A DNA stretch of 64,000 nt. It comes from Chitinophagales bacterium (GTDB taxonomy: Bacteria > Bacteroidota > Bacteroidia > Chitinophagales > UBA2359). Both the position numbers and the translations under genes were made by a program. Below the pieces are notes generated by a model. It ran no database searches. It was given only the letters and a program-made list of their open reading frames with translations, and was not told the origin of the DNA. This document shows, piece by piece, positions 8,901-18,970 of the stretch (position 1 is the first letter of the stretch; each line of letters starts with the position of its first letter). The DNA is taken from the NCBI GenBank assembly GCA_041392475.1, contig JAWKLZ010000001.1, positions 2,232,001 to 2,296,000 of the forward strand, given 5' to 3'.

Positions 8901-11900
8901 ATGTTGCAACCGTTGGGGTTGTTACAATTTCGGGAGCCAATGAAGTCGACATAACAAGTTGGATTGTTTTGGTCGACAATAAGTAAATCATAGACTCCGT
9001 TCTCAAATGGCCCTACGGTGACAGTCCCTGGTGAAACATTGCCTTGAATCAATTCGTTGTCAGGCAAATCGACATACAGCCCTTCGTAAATATCGTAGGT
9101 GCTATTGCCGTCAATAAGCATCGTAACTTCGTATTCATCACCGTTGATACAATTGATATCCAATTGTACGGTGACATTGCAGGGAGGGAAATCAGGTTGG
9201 CAGTCGGCAATCCCAAATAAGGAGAGGTTACAAATATCATTGTTTTCTTTAAAAATCAATACATTGTAAAATTCGTCGAAGAATGGGCCGATGGTGATAG
9301 TTCCCGCCGTTTGACCTTCAAGCGGAGGTACAACAAAAGTTTCGATGAAGTAAGAACCTGAACCTATAAGTTCAATTTCTAGATTGTAGCCCCCCGAATT
9401 ATCATCCAAACAAACCACATTGACGTTTGCTCCCAAATCGCAACTCGGTGCTGCACTACACGCATAAACACCTGAGAAAGTTTGCTTACAAAGTGGATTG
9501 TTTTCATCTACAATGGTTATTTCGTAAGCAGCATTGTTGGCAAAACCTTCAATGGTAATCGGGTTGGCAGGGAATCCCGAAGCCACTGTTTCGCCATTGC
9601 TGATGATTTGGTAGGTGCTGCTGCCTACGATTTGTAGTTCAATTGCATATCCTGTATTGGCGTTGTTGCATACGGTTGCAAAGTCGACATCTAAATCGCA
9701 TGGTGGCGGTGGTTCACAGAAAAATCCACCTGCAAAACTTTGAGAACACAAAGGATTGTTTTCGTTTACAATGGCAATAGAATATGTTCCACTATCAAAA
9801 GGACCAATGGTAAAAGCCCCTGCTTCAACACCTGTCAATACTTCGTCTCCTGCATTACTAATCGTATAGGTATCTGAACCTGTGATACTTAATTCAACAG
9901 TAAATGAACCTTCTCCTTCTACACAAGTTGGGGCAATATTGACATTGAGGTCACAATCTACATTGTTGTCACAATTAGATGTACCGAAAATGTCTTGGAA
10001 ACATTCGGGGTTTTGGTTGTCACTCACACTGAAGAAAAAGAAGAAATCTTGTGGATAAGGTCCCAAAAAATAGGTTCCTTCGGGAACATTGAACAAGGGA
10101 TCGGGATTGAAGTCGCCAAATATGTCATAGGTAGAAGAACCTTCAAGGGTTATTTCTACATTGAAGGTAAAATCGTTGTTGCAAATGACATCGTAATCCA
10201 CCACAAAATCACAGTCTGAATTGCAGTTTCGACTGATAAAAGTAGTTTCAAAACATTCAAAGTTCACATTGACCTCATCTTGAATGAAGACCGAATACCC
10301 AAAAAATCCGCCATTGTTGTCCTGAAAAGGACCGTAAGTATATGTCCCTGCTGTCAAGCCGTTTTCATTAATTGCGACAATGACATCACCATCAATGGAA
10401 ATCGAATAAGAAGAAGTACCTTCAATGGTCACTACAATCTCAAGATTCTCATCATCAAGACAATTGGTAGTAATGTTGGCATCCAAATCACATTCTGTCA
10501 CCAAAACACAATCTACCGAGCCATTGAAGTTGAGAAAACAATCTTCAAAAATGAGGTCGTTTTGGACAATGGACACGTTGTAGAAATTGGCAGATAAGTC
10601 CTCGAATACATAGTTACCAGGAGATACCCCTAATGCTAGTGTATCCAAACCACCAAAACCCAAATTGATGAAAATGTCGTAAACAGATGCTTCGTCTCCT
10701 TGAAAAGTGACGGTCAAATCAAAACCGCCTTCCTCCAAACAATCAATGGACACATCACCCGTCAAATTGCAATCGGCAGCACAAGCTCCCGCTCCTGATA
10801 TGCTTTCACTACATGTAAAATCTACTTCGTCTTGTACAAATAGATTGAAAAAGTCTTCAAATTCTATAAAAATATTCTCTAAAACGTAGCTTCCCGCAGT
10901 TGCTCCAAAAATGGATTCCCCAAAAAATCCGTAGTTAATGGTATAAGTGCTGCTTCCTTCAATGGTGATTTCTACTGTCGTTGTACCATCGTCATTGCAG
11001 CTTATGTTGTCGAGTGTAACATTCAAATCACAGGGCGTTTCACAGAATTTTATTCCCGAAATGGTTTGGAAACAGAAAGAATTGGCTTCGTTGGAAACGG
11101 TGATTTCATATTCGCCATCTGTACCCGAAAATGGGCCAACCAATACAGTTCCCTGCGTTACACCTGTAAGCGGAGGATTCACACCATCCGAAACAGTGTA
11201 AGTGCTATTCCCTGCAATGCTCAACAAAACTTCAAAGTTATTGGAGCCTTCAATACATGATACAAACGATTCTACCTGCAATTCACAATTAAAAGTACAA
11301 TTGTCCGAGCCACTTACTTCAATGGCACAGGTTTCGTCTGCCTCACTGACAATGGAAATGGTATAAGGAATATTAGGAATAGGGCCTACAATAATCAGTC
11401 CTGCAGTTTGGTTGGTTAGTGCAGGATTAATGCCATCATCTATCGTAAAAAGGCCTGTTCCTGTGAGCTGTATTTCCACATTGTAGCCTGTATTTCCTGC
11501 ACAAGTCGTTGAAGAGGTAACCGCTACATCACAAGGCAGTGACTCCGTACAATTATGACTACCCATGAGGGATACTTGGCATGTTGGATCAGCTTCATTC
11601 GTGATTACTACCGTATAGGTAGCATTATTGAATGGCCCAATTGTAATTTCACCAGCCGTTTGTCCTGTCAATACATTGTTGCCGTATTCGATGGTAAACG
11701 TACCTGTTCCACCCAAATTGAGCTTCAAATTGTAACTATTTTCGTTCACACATTCTGGAACAGCTACCACCGAAGGGTCGCAAATCACATCAGGCGTACA
11801 ATTCAGCGTTCCCACATAATTTTGCGTACAATTGTCGTCCGTTTCACTCGTTACAGAAATTGCATACCCTCCATTCAAGAAAGGTCCAACACTCAAATTT

Positions 11901-14900
11901 CCAGCCGTTTGTCCTGTCAAAACAGTATTGCCATACGCAACGGTATAGCTGTCATCCCCTGTAAGCGTGAAAATGACCTCATAACTATTGTCATCTATAC
12001 AATTGGGTGTTGCAAAACTGGGCAAGACACATTCAAAACATTCATTGTTGCCCGCCACAGATTGTTGACAAGCAGGATCTTCTTCACTGATAATGTTGAG
12101 TCCATAAATTCCGTTGCTAAAAGGGCCTAAATTGAACGTACCAGCACTCTGATTGACGAGTGTAATATTCGTATTGTTGGTAATCGTGTAAAGTCCTTCA
12201 CCTGTAAATGTCAGCAGCACATTGAAGGTATTGGCATCTATACAATCTGGTATTGCAGAAAAAACAGTGATATTGCAGACAAAACAATCTCTTGTGCCTG
12301 CAATGGTTTGTGTGCAAGTTTCATCTGTTTCGCTCGTAATAGTGATGTTGTAAGCACCTTCTGGGTAAGTAGGCGAAACAAAAGTGCCTGCTACTTGACC
12401 TGTCAAAGGAGGGTTGATGCCATCCGAAATGGTGAATGTACCCGAACTCTCTACAGTATAGGTCACTTCAAAAGTATTGCTGTCCGAGCAATCTGTACCG
12501 ACATTGCTCACTACCAAATCACATTCAAAACAGGTATGTTCTCCTGTCAATGATTGGGTACAAGTCAAATCTTCTTCGCTCGAAATGAGTATATTGTAAG
12601 CTCCTTCTGCAAAAGGGCCCACTGTAATTGTACCTGCAGTTTGACCTGTCAGCGTTTGACCATTGAACTGAATGGCATACGTGCCGTTTCCACTCAAATT
12701 GAAGGTAACTTCATAACTGCTCAAATCAATACAATTGGTTTCGATGTTGGAAGTCGCCAAGCCACATTCAAAACAGTTTTTGCTACCTGTAAATACTTGC
12801 GTACAAGTTTCATCTACTTCGCTCGTTACTTCAATGCTGTAAATTCCATTCGGAAACGCACCAAAAGTATAAGTTCCAGCTACTTGATTGGTCAAAGGTT
12901 CATTGAGTCCATCTTCAATCGTGTAAGTGCCTTCACCTGTAAAAGTTAAACTCACTTCGTATGTATCAATATCCAAACATTCTGTCACCACACTGCCAGC
13001 TATGTCGCAATCGAAACAAACAAACTCTCCTGTTATCGTTTGGTTACAATTGGAATCTGTATCACTCGTTACTGAAATACTATATGCACCATTGGATAGA
13101 GGGCCAACTATATATGTTCCAGCAGGTTGGTTGGTGAGATTGGTCGAAACACCGTCCGTAATCGAATACGTGCCACTACCTGTCACCGTTACCATCACCT
13201 CATAGGTACTCAAATCAATACAGTCTTCAGTAGCCGTCACGCTCAAATTGCAGCTAAAGCAATCTTGTGTAAAGGTTTGGGTCAGGCTGCAATTGGCTAC
13301 ATTTTCGTCTGTAATCGTCAAGGTGTAATCTACATCGTGCGGAAAACTACCTAAGTCAATTGAACCAGCAACTTGCCCCGTCAAAGTAGGATGTACGCCA
13401 TCGCTTATTGTGTAAGTGCTTGTTCCTGAAATAACCAAAATCGCATCAAAATTTTCGGTGTCAGTACAACTTGTATTGAAGGACTCAATCGCCAAATCAC
13501 ACACTTCACAAGGATTGTTCACCGTAATTGTATCGCCACAAGTAGCATCTATTGTACTGATTACATAGAAAGTATAATCAGCATCAGGCGCAATAAGCGT
13601 GTCTAAAACTACCGTTGCAGCCGTTTGATTGCTGAGCAAAGTTTGGGTATTGTCGCTCACATTGTAACTACCATTTCCTGCAATAGTGACGCTCAAATTG
13701 TAGCCATTGTTGTCCTCACAATCCGCCGATGTTGTCACCTGCAAATTGCAATTGAAGCAATCTGCCGAACCTGTCAATACAATCTCATCACAGTCATTCA
13801 CTTCATCCGAAAGGGTAATACTGTAATTCCCATTTGGCAGAGGCCCTACTGCAATTGTACCTGCTGTTTGACCTGTCAATGCAGTGTTTACGCCATCGTC
13901 AATCGTATAGGTACTTGTTCCAGAAAGCGTCACATTGACATTGAAGGTTTCTGAATCCACACATTCGGTAGCTGCTGTTGCCGCCAAATCGCATGGATCG
14001 CCCGCACAATTCACGACTTTTGAAAAAGTACAGTCATTGTCGTCCGTTACAATCAAGGTATAGTTGGCCTGTGCGACATCTGTAAAAACGCCTGTGCTAT
14101 TTTCAGCTACCAAAGTATCTGCGGGAATGGCATAAAGCGCATAAGTGAAGTTGCCTGCTCCCCCCGTTGCAGTGAAGCCATTCGTACAGTCCGAACTTGC
14201 TGTCAATACAATCGGGGTGGTATTGATAACAAAACCACCAAGCGTTGTAGTACAACCATTTGCATCGCTCACGATAACTGAATATGTGCCAAAATCAACG
14301 TTGGTAAATACCCCAGTGCCATTCACTTCCTCTAATTGTTGCAGTGAATTGATCAAACCGAAGTTATACACCAAAGGATTACCACCGCTTGCCATTACTG
14401 CAATATTGCCGTAATCACAGGTTTCTGTAATGTCGGTGAGGGTTAGTGAATCGTATGTTGCCACGTTTAAGGAGCGTTGGCAACCATTTTGATCAACAGC
14501 ATAGACAATATAAGCTCCTTCTGCCAATCCTGTGAATGTTCCCAAATTGTCGCTACCAGATCCATCACCCAAGTCACTTGCCAACCACCCATTGGTTACA
14601 TTTGTAGGGTCGTTGGCATTGAAGGTGCCACCTTGTGTATAGAGGTAAAAATTCCAATCAGGTGAGCCATTTGTAGTAGTAACGTTTATTTGACCTTCTA
14701 CACAACTACCGCCTTGTTGCGAAATTGTAATTAGGTCATCCATCGTAAACAGTGCGCCAAATTGACATCCGTTTTCATCCTCCACAATCACGTAGTACGT
14801 GCCATCTGGAACACCTGTAAAAGTACCTGCACCTGTAAGTGTCAATTCATTGGAAAAGACATTGAGTAATCCATTTGGAGCAGGTTCGGTGGAAAGATAA

Positions 14901-17900
14901 ATCTCATAACTTGCTCCTGCAAAAACAGCGGGGTCTTTGCCTCCACTGACCGCATTGACCACTACTTCACCCGAACCACAGGCATCTGCCTTAATGTCCA
15001 GAACAAAAGAAGCGTAAATCTCCACATCTACTGAGGATTCAGTAGAACAGCCATTTTGGTCGAGTGCGTAAATCGTGTAACTTCCTGCTGCAATACCACT
15101 AAAGTTGCCTATCACATTGCTCCCCGCAGTTGTGCCTCCATCTGTCGCTACCCAACCATTTGCAGTGTTTTCGGGATCAGCAGCATTGAGCGTTCCAGAC
15201 TCATTGTATAAATAAAAAGTCCAGTCAGAAACATCTCCTCCCAAAATAGTGGCTTGGGCTGTGCCTGATGGAGTGCTACAAGTTGTTGGAGTAGCAACCA
15301 AAGTAGTTGCTTCCCCTATGGATACATTCTCTGAATATTGACATCCTCTATCGTCTTCCAACACCACAAAATAACTCCCCGAAGCAATGCCTGTGAAAGT
15401 GCCAGGTCCCGATAAAACTCCTTGGTTGTTGGGAACATCGTTGGTGGCATTGGGTGCAGAAGTTGTAGATAAGAAAACCGAATAAGTTGCTCCTGCAAAA
15501 CCTTCGGCGGGATCACGTCCGCCCATTACTGCCGAAACAGGGATAGAATTGAAGAAAGAACAAGGGTCTCCATTGAATTCAATATCAAATGGATCATATA
15601 CTTCAATGTTGGTAGAAGAAACTTGGCAACCATTTCCGTCCACTGCATACAAGGTATATCTACCTGCAGGGACATTCGTGAAGTCGGCAACTGCTACACC
15701 AGTTATCGCCATATTGTTGCCATTGCTGTCATCAGCTGCCCCATTTGCTGCTGCCGTAGGATTGTAGGCCGTATTTGGGGGATTCGGCGCACCCAATAGT
15801 GGTGAACCTAGTGGATAAAGGTAAAAATCATTGGCTACGGCACCACCTACTATTTCGGCTGTTGCGGTATTGAAGGTATCGCAAGCATTGGGCGTGACCT
15901 GCAAATTGATTGGGTCGCTCAAGTCAATAGGGCCAACAGTGAATGTACAGGCACCATTACCGTCACTTATGCCGTCTGTTACCACGATATAGTAGGTATT
16001 GGTGGCTACAATGTTGTCAAAAATGAAGGGAATATTGGCGGTGGGATTGGAGGTGGTAAAACTCAGTGGCACATTGTTTTGATCCAAAGCGGGTGTCAAT
16101 GACCCTGCTGTTGTGGACAATACAATGGTGTATTGTGCGCCGGTGAAACCTGTAATGGCGGGATCACGTCCACCTGTTACGCTGGTGACTTCAATGGAAT
16201 TTGCGCCTACACAAGGATCTGTAGAAAATGTCACATTCCACGGATTGTATATTTCTACGGGAATGCTTTCTACACAAGGGGTAACAGAAGGATTGTTGTC
16301 GTTTGCTTCAATGGTGTATAAACCCGCATTGAAGCCTGAAAAAGTACCTGTATTGTTCGTTGCTAAAACAGTTGTACCTGTTGCATCTAACAAAGAGTAG
16401 GTAAAATCAACGTTTGGAACATAAAAAGCACCTGCATAACCACCTGATGCTGTTGCACTGACTGTATTGAAGCTATTGCAGTTAGCTGTCGTTTCGTTGA
16501 GTTCGACTTCGTTAAAGACATTCACATTTAAGGAAAGGGTAACACATCCGTCTCCATCTTGCCCATAAACGGTGTATTGATTCACAAAAATATTGTTGAA
16601 TGTTCCTGTATAAACGCCAAGGCTTTGAGTAGTGGAGGTGATGGGAGGGGCTAATGCGGATACCCCCCCATTGAAGGGAACATTTAGCGCATAGAGCCAA
16701 TAAGTCCAATTGGGATTTCCACCTGTACTTTGCAGCGAAATGGTGTTGTTGGCACATGGCAGAGTGACATTGGTAAGCGTGAAATCATTCAAATCTATAC
16801 TCGTGACAGGTGTGGAAAATTGACAACCTCTGTCGTCTTGCACTACTACAAAATAATCTTCTTCGGTAACACCTGTAAAAGAACCTGCTCCCGATAAGCT
16901 ACCCTCATTGGAACTCACATCATTGGTCGCAAAGGGTGCTGCGGTTGTGGACAAGAAAACGGTGTAGCTTGCTCCTACAAAACTTCCACCTACGGTATTG
17001 TTGGGGTCTCGTCCTCCTGTGACAGACGTGATGGTAACGCCATTGACCAATTCACAAGCACTGCCCAAAGTGATGTTGAAGGTATCATAGACTTCAATAT
17101 CAACCGTATTGGAGCAAAATGAACCTGAAGGTGTGCCATTGTTTACGTATTCATATTCTAAGGTGATGGTATGGTTACCTGCACTAACTCCTGTTGCTGT
17201 AAAATTGCCATTGGCATCTGGGTTTCCCAAGAAACCATCAATATCCGAAAAAACAGTGTAAAGACTTAAATCATTGGTGTTTGGATGATCTGGCTGTCCT
17301 CCTCCAACGTTGATAGTAAAAGTATTGAAGTCGCTACAAATTGGTGCAGTTGGAGTGATGCTAATGGGATTGTACACTTCGACATCTATGGAAGCACTAC
17401 AACCTTCACCGTCCGTCACTACAATCGTATAAGTGCCTTCTGGTATGGGGTTGGAACTTCCTTCTAAAGTGGTAAAAATACCTGTGTTGTTGGTGCCTGC
17501 TCCTGCGCTGGTAGCATCAAAGGTATAATTGGTCATAGAATTGAAGGCTGGTAAACCGCCGCTTGCGCTCACATTGATTTGACCCAAATTACAAGCAACA
17601 GCATTGTTGCTTAGAATTATATCTGACAACATCACAAACTGAGCTGTTCCTGCAAATGCTTCGCAGCCAATAGGTGCAATGGTATTGAAGTTTTCCCAGA
17701 TGGTACCCGAAATAATGATTGGAGTATTGAAGGGATAGGTGCCATCGTTGGTGAGTGTGGCTGTTTGACCTGAATTGAGGTAGTGTAAAGTTGGGTTGGT
17801 GTAGGGATTGGGATTGTTCCAATGTAGTTCATAGGTACCGCCAGCGTAAGGAATGTTCACATTGGCGGGATTAAACACATTCACGGTTCCTGATTCGCCT

Positions 17901-18970
17901 GAGCATAAAAATTTGTCATCGTTTGAAATAGTCAAATTGTCGGGAACAGGGCAGTTGAGATTGAAGGTAATTTCTTCAAATGCTACCAAGGCATTGTCGC
18001 AATCTTGGCGTGCTTCCCATCGGAGTGTATTGGTTCCGAATTGGGAACAGAGTGCATTGACCAAACCATTTCCTTCGGCGGCACAATTGGGGTCGAAAGG
18101 ACAGCCAATGATGGTGGCCGTGAAATTGAAGTTTTGTGCTGCATCAACACAATCACTTGTGCCTGTTCCTATTTCGTCACCATTCAATAGAATTGAGTAA
18201 GAGACTTTGGTAGGTGGACAGACGCTATTGGGAGTGATGGTAATGGAGGTGTTGAAATCTTCTCCACAAACAACTGTTCCGCCATCTGCAATGTTGCTGG
18301 TTTTGGAAAGGGTTGGCATGGGCGGATCTCCTGCGGCTACGAAAGTGTATGTCTGGGGATAAGAAGGATTGAGCCATCCACCACCTGTACCACCGTTGGC
18401 AGGGAGTGTACAGGCTTCCATGCTGGCGAGATCTCCGAAAGCAGGATTGCCATTGCAACAACGCCAAGGGCCTGGGCCAATACTGGAGTTGGTGCCAATA
18501 CCTTTGCTGTAGTCTGCATTGAAGGCATAGGTGACGATTTCATACGTAGCTCCTGGACACAGCAGACTCGTAGGAATTTGAAACGTTCTGTCACAACCTC
18601 CTGGATTGGCACAATCTACGCCTTCAGCAGTACTATTGGCCAGACAATTGGTTCCCCAAAATCCGTGGTCTATGATGCCTGATGCTACTGCTGTACCGCT
18701 TAGATTGCAGCCCGCACAGTCGCTTATTTCATACACCGCCCAATATATGTCCAAATTGTTGATTCCTGCATTGTTGGTGCCGCAATTGAAGAAGAAGATG
18801 CCACAATCGGGCAGCTCATTGCTGTTGGAAGTAACGGTTACTTCAATGTTGCTTCCTATGACAACAGGAGTATTGAGCACTTTGGCATAAGGGGGATTTT
18901 CGGCCTGTATCTTGGGGTGAAAGATGAAGGATAAACAGATAAGAAAAAAGAGTGCGTAAATGTTTCTCAT
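5927..18970 (-). CDS. Giant T9SS-secreted repeat protein (SprB-like/adhesin-like)
   Basis: Predicted cell-surface or secreted protein of about 4,347 residues. I choose ATG at 18970 because MRNIYALFFLICLSFIF forms a proper signal peptide; an in-frame ATG ten codons upstream adds a polar head. The order is a Cys-rich N-terminal region (to about 450), about 13 SprB/PKD-like repeats with GGxDP or ASGG and GTYTI.V.D.NGC signatures (about 450-1660), 27 four-Cys repeats (about 1660-3950), one SdrD-B-like domain (IGDIVFNDLNKNGLQDDLE, DETDANGAYSFADVPAGNY), a spacer, and a T9SS type A tail (YPIPVSDRLQV, YDIVGRELL, LPTGTYLLVLS). SprB in Flavobacterium is a mobile gliding adhesin; an adhesive role here is inference. 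The gene stands alone, with a strong terminator. The long unbroken frame shows selection for an intact product. Confidence 0.9.
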   Translation of the reverse strand: MRNIYALFFLICLSFIFHPKIQAENPPYAKVLNTPVVIGSNIEVTVTSNSNELPDCGIFFFNCGTNNAGINNLDIYWAVYEISDCAGCNLSGTAVASGIIDHGFWGTNCLANSTAEGVDCANPGGCDRTFQIPTSLLCPGATYEIVTYAFNADYSKGIGTNSSIGPGPWRCCNGNPAFGDLASMEACTLPANGGTGGGWLNPSYPQTYTFVAAGDPPMPTLSKTSNIADGGTVVCGEDFNTSITITPNSVCPPTKVSYSILLNGDEIGTGTSDCVDAAQNFNFTATIIGCPFDPNCAAEGNGLVNALCSQFGTNTLRWEARQDCDNALVAFEEITFNLNCPVPDNLTISNDDKFLCSGESGTVNVFNPANVNIPYAGGTYELHWNNPNPYTNPTLHYLNSGQTATLTNDGTYPFNTPIIISGTIWENFNTIAPIGCEAFAGTAQFVMLSDIILSNNAVACNLGQINVSASGGLPAFNSMTNYTFDATSAGAGTNNTGIFTTLEGSSNPIPEGTYTIVVTDGEGCSASIDVEVYNPISITPTAPICSDFNTFTINVGGGQPDHPNTNDLSLYTVFSDIDGFLGNPDANGNFTATGVSAGNHTITLEYEYVNNGTPSGSFCSNTVDIEVYDTFNITLGSACELVNGVTITSVTGGRDPNNTVGGSFVGASYTVFLSTTAAPFATNDVSSNEGSLSGAGSFTGVTEEDYFVVVQDDRGCQFSTPVTSIDLNDFTLTNVTLPCANNTISLQSTGGNPNWTYWLYALNVPFNGGVSALAPPITSTTQSLGVYTGTFNNIFVNQYTVYGQDGDGCVTLSLNVNVFNEVELNETTANCNSFNTVSATASGGYAGAFYVPNVDFTYSLLDATGTTVLATNNTGTFSGFNAGLYTIEANDNNPSVTPCVESIPVEIYNPWNVTFSTDPCVGANSIEVTSVTGGRDPAITGFTGAQYTIVLSTTAGSLTPALDQNNVPLSFTTSNPTANIPFIFDNIVATNTYYIVVTDGISDGNGACTFTVGPIDLSDPINLQVTPNACDTFNTATAEIVGGAVANDFYLYPLGSPLLGAPNPPNTAYNPTAAANGAADDSNGNNMAITGVAVADFTNVPAGRYTLYAVDGNGCQVSSTNIEVYDPFDIEFNGDPCSFFNSIPVSAVMGGRDPAEGFAGATYSVFLSTTSAPNATNDVPNNQGVLSGPGTFTGIASGSYFVVLEDDRGCQYSENVSIGEATTLVATPTTCSTPSGTAQATILGGDVSDWTFYLYNESGTLNAADPENTANGWVATDGGTTAGSNVIGNFSGIAAGSYTIYALDQNGCSTESSVDVEIYASFVLDIKADACGSGEVVVNAVSGGKDPAVFAGASYEIYLSTEPAPNGLLNVFSNELTLTGAGTFTGVPDGTYYVIVEDENGCQFGALFTMDDLITISQQGGSCVEGQINVTTTNGSPDWNFYLYTQGGTFNANDPTNVTNGWLASDLGDGSGSDNLGTFTGLAEGAYIVYAVDQNGCQRSLNVATYDSLTLTDITETCDYGNIAVMASGGNPLVYNFGLINSLQQLEEVNGTGVFTNVDFGTYSVIVSDANGCTTTLGGFVINTTPIVLTASSDCTNGFTATGGAGNFTYALYAIPADTLVAENSTGVFTDVAQANYTLIVTDDNDCTFSKVVNCAGDPCDLAATAATECVDSETFNVNVTLSGTSTYTIDDGVNTALTGQTAGTIAVGPLPNGNYSITLSDEVNDCDEIVLTGSADCFNCNLQVTTSADCEDNNGYNLSVTIAGNGSYNVSDNTQTLLSNQTAATVVLDTLIAPDADYTFYVISTIDATCGDTITVNNPCEVCDLAIESFNTSCTDTENFDAILVISGTSTYTISDGVHPTLTGQVAGSIDLGSFPHDVDYTLTITDENVANCSLTQTFTQDCFSCNLSVTATEDCIDLSTYEVMVTVTGSGTYSITDGVSTNLTNQPAGTYIVGPLSNGAYSISVTSDTDSNCNQTITGEFVCFDCDIAGSVVTECLDIDTYEVSLTFTGEGTYTIEDGLNEPLTNQVAGTYTFGAFPNGIYSIEVTSEVDETCTQVFTGSKNCFECGLATSNIETNCIDLSSYEVTFNLSGNGTYAIQFNGQTLTGQTAGTITVGPFAEGAYNILISSEEDLTCTQSLTGEHTCFECDLVVSNVGTDCSDSNTFEVTYTVESSGTFTISDGINPPLTGQVAGTFVSPTYPEGAYNITITSETDETCTQTIAGTRDCFVCNITVFSAIPDCIDANTFNVLLTFTGEGLYTITNNTNITLVNQSAGTFNLGPFSNGIYGLNIISEEDPACQQSVAGNNECFECVLPSFATPNCIDDNSYEVIFTLTGDDSYTVAYGNTVLTGQTAGNLSVGPFLNGGYAISVTSETDDNCTQNYVGTLNCTPDVICDPSVVAVPECVNENSYNLKLNLGGTGTFTIEYGNNVLTGQTAGEITIGPFNNATYTVVITNEADPTCQVSLMGSHNCTESLPCDVAVTSSTTCAGNTGYNVEIQLTGTGLFTIDDGINPALTNQTAGLIIVGPIPNIPYTISIVSEADETCAIEVSGSDNCTFNCELQVESFVSCIEGSNNFEVLLSIAGNSTYTVSDGVNPPLTGVTQGTVLVGPFSGTDGEYEITVSNEANSFCFQTISGIKFCETPCDLNVTLDNISCNDDGTTTVEITIEGSSTYTINYGFFGESIFGATAGSYVLENIFIEFEDFFNLFVQDEVDFTCSESISGAGACAADCNLTGDVSIDCLEEGGFDLTVTFQGDEASVYDIFINLGFGGLDTLALGVSPGNYVFEDLSANFYNVSIVQNDLIFEDCFLNFNGSVDCVLVTECDLDANITTNCLDDENLEIVVTIEGTSSYSISIDGDVIVAINENGLTAGTYTYGPFQDNNGGFFGYSVFIQDEVNVNFECFETTFISRNCNSDCDFVVDYDVICNNDFTFNVEITLEGSSTYDIFGDFNPDPLFNVPEGTYFLGPYPQDFFFFFSVSDNQNPECFQDIFGTSNCDNNVDCDLNVNIAPTCVEGEGSFTVELSITGSDTYTISNAGDEVLTGVEAGAFTIGPFDSGTYSIAIVNENNPLCSQSFAGGFFCEPPPPCDLDVDFATVCNNANTGYAIELQIVGSSTYQIISNGETVASGFPANPITIEGFANNAAYEITIVDENNPLCKQTFSGVYACSAAPSCDLGANVNVVCLDDNSGGYNLEIELIGSGSYFIETFVVPPLEGQTAGTITIGPFFDEFYNVLIFKENNDICNLSLFGIADCQPDFPPCNVTVQLDINCINGDEYEVTMLIDGNSTYDIYEGLYVDLPDNELIQGNVSPGTVTVGPFENGVYDLLIVDQNNPTCYVDFIGSRNCNNPNGCNINAGVTTVCNPDSLSFNVIINLEGTSNYEITVFQELGGPIVLNLENQQAGTIEAGPIFGDEYYIFIQDEDRPFCTQDFLGIRSCISEETPVCDLEFGATTECLADGSGFNVILDLMGSGTYVIEDGFMGTLFGVEAGEIVLGPYPNGFFYNIFVQSESNFTCFGGLNGFADCSDAVLCDLTTSAAINCIAGDSYTIDLTIGGTGTYNVTSNLGNQSNLSAGTYTFGPAALNSYNFTVANVFNSECQQTLSGTENCTDVVLPCDLSLTASTACTDNNNFMISLNVGGSDTYTVYNNGQPIQTGVTAGSLQVGPFNSGTSYNIEVVNDNNVNCKKSASGIRNCAVTTNCDLTATAETLCLDNGRFEIVVNFSGNVGDTYTINDGVNTPITGQTGGEVTVGPIFNGTYAVVISSESDPNCSLTINGSKDCEQVLPCDIEVTDVEVNCTSSNGYTVTFEFEGTGTFTLSDNMNTTMTGQAAGNYTFNNFANGDYAITITSETTPNCSLTFNGSKDCLTGGGCDLLAIPKTICTVNGDYLVEVEVNGSSTYMLNDGVNPPTTNQSSGSILMGPLPQGDYFITVTDETDANCSVTLMGTKNCPSLLATIGDIVFNDLNKNGLQDDLEKTVGLQGIKVRLVSTVLGDIATDETDANGAYSFADVPAGNYFLAFEIPDGFAASPQDVGLDDTIDSDINANGMTTIFTVAEGATLSNIDAGMYDEGECAGFEITVNEICPDGTTSTFYQLVLAIQGGTPPYTIDVGSYYFNDQITPADFPLLPIGTIPVGQVYTLVVTDTNGCQEGPITKGVNCVTVGVELVTFEGEVQKEGNFLQWVTASETNNDYFTLLRSTDGVDFEVIAKVNGNGTSSAAHSYDFLDRNAPDGRSYYRLDQTDFDGTKTASDVISLMRGESAVFEIVQVYPIPVSDRLQVRFNSPQAKEMTLQLYDIVGRELLVESFTPKSGLNNYSVDVSALPTGTYLLVLSNGLERRTVKVVKE
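7115..13993 (-). repeat. 27 tandem four-cysteine protein repeats (80-93 residues each)
   Basis: Inside the giant gene I counted 27 consecutive units from CDLAATAATEC to the CPSLLA boundary. Each unit starts C-[DNE]-[LIV], has a second Cys about 9-10 residues later, a core [YF]-x-[IV]-x-[DN]-G, a segment resembling LTGQTAGT-x-x-VGPF-x-N-G, a third Cys after SE-x-D/N-x-x, and a fourth about 9-12 residues on (GSKNC-like). The even cysteine number suggests disulfides formed outside the cytoplasm. Units differ a lot in DNA sequence, so this is old duplication, not recent expansion. Confidence 0.85.
13994..17632 (-). repeat. About 13 SprB/PKD-like protein repeats
   Basis: The N-terminal repeat block of the giant protein has units of roughly 80-130 residues. 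Each has a Cys near its start, a SGG/TGGRDP/GGNP turn and a closing phrase such as GTYTIVVTDGEGC. They alternate between a longer GGRDP type and a shorter GGxP type. The boundaries are approximate. Confidence 0.65.

Noticed and set aside
6089..18890. Many plus-strand and other-frame open frames of 60-272 codons across the giant gene
   Set aside because: They are antisense or shifted readings of the repeat protein, with repeated odd compositions and no domains; the long minus frame explains the whole stretch.
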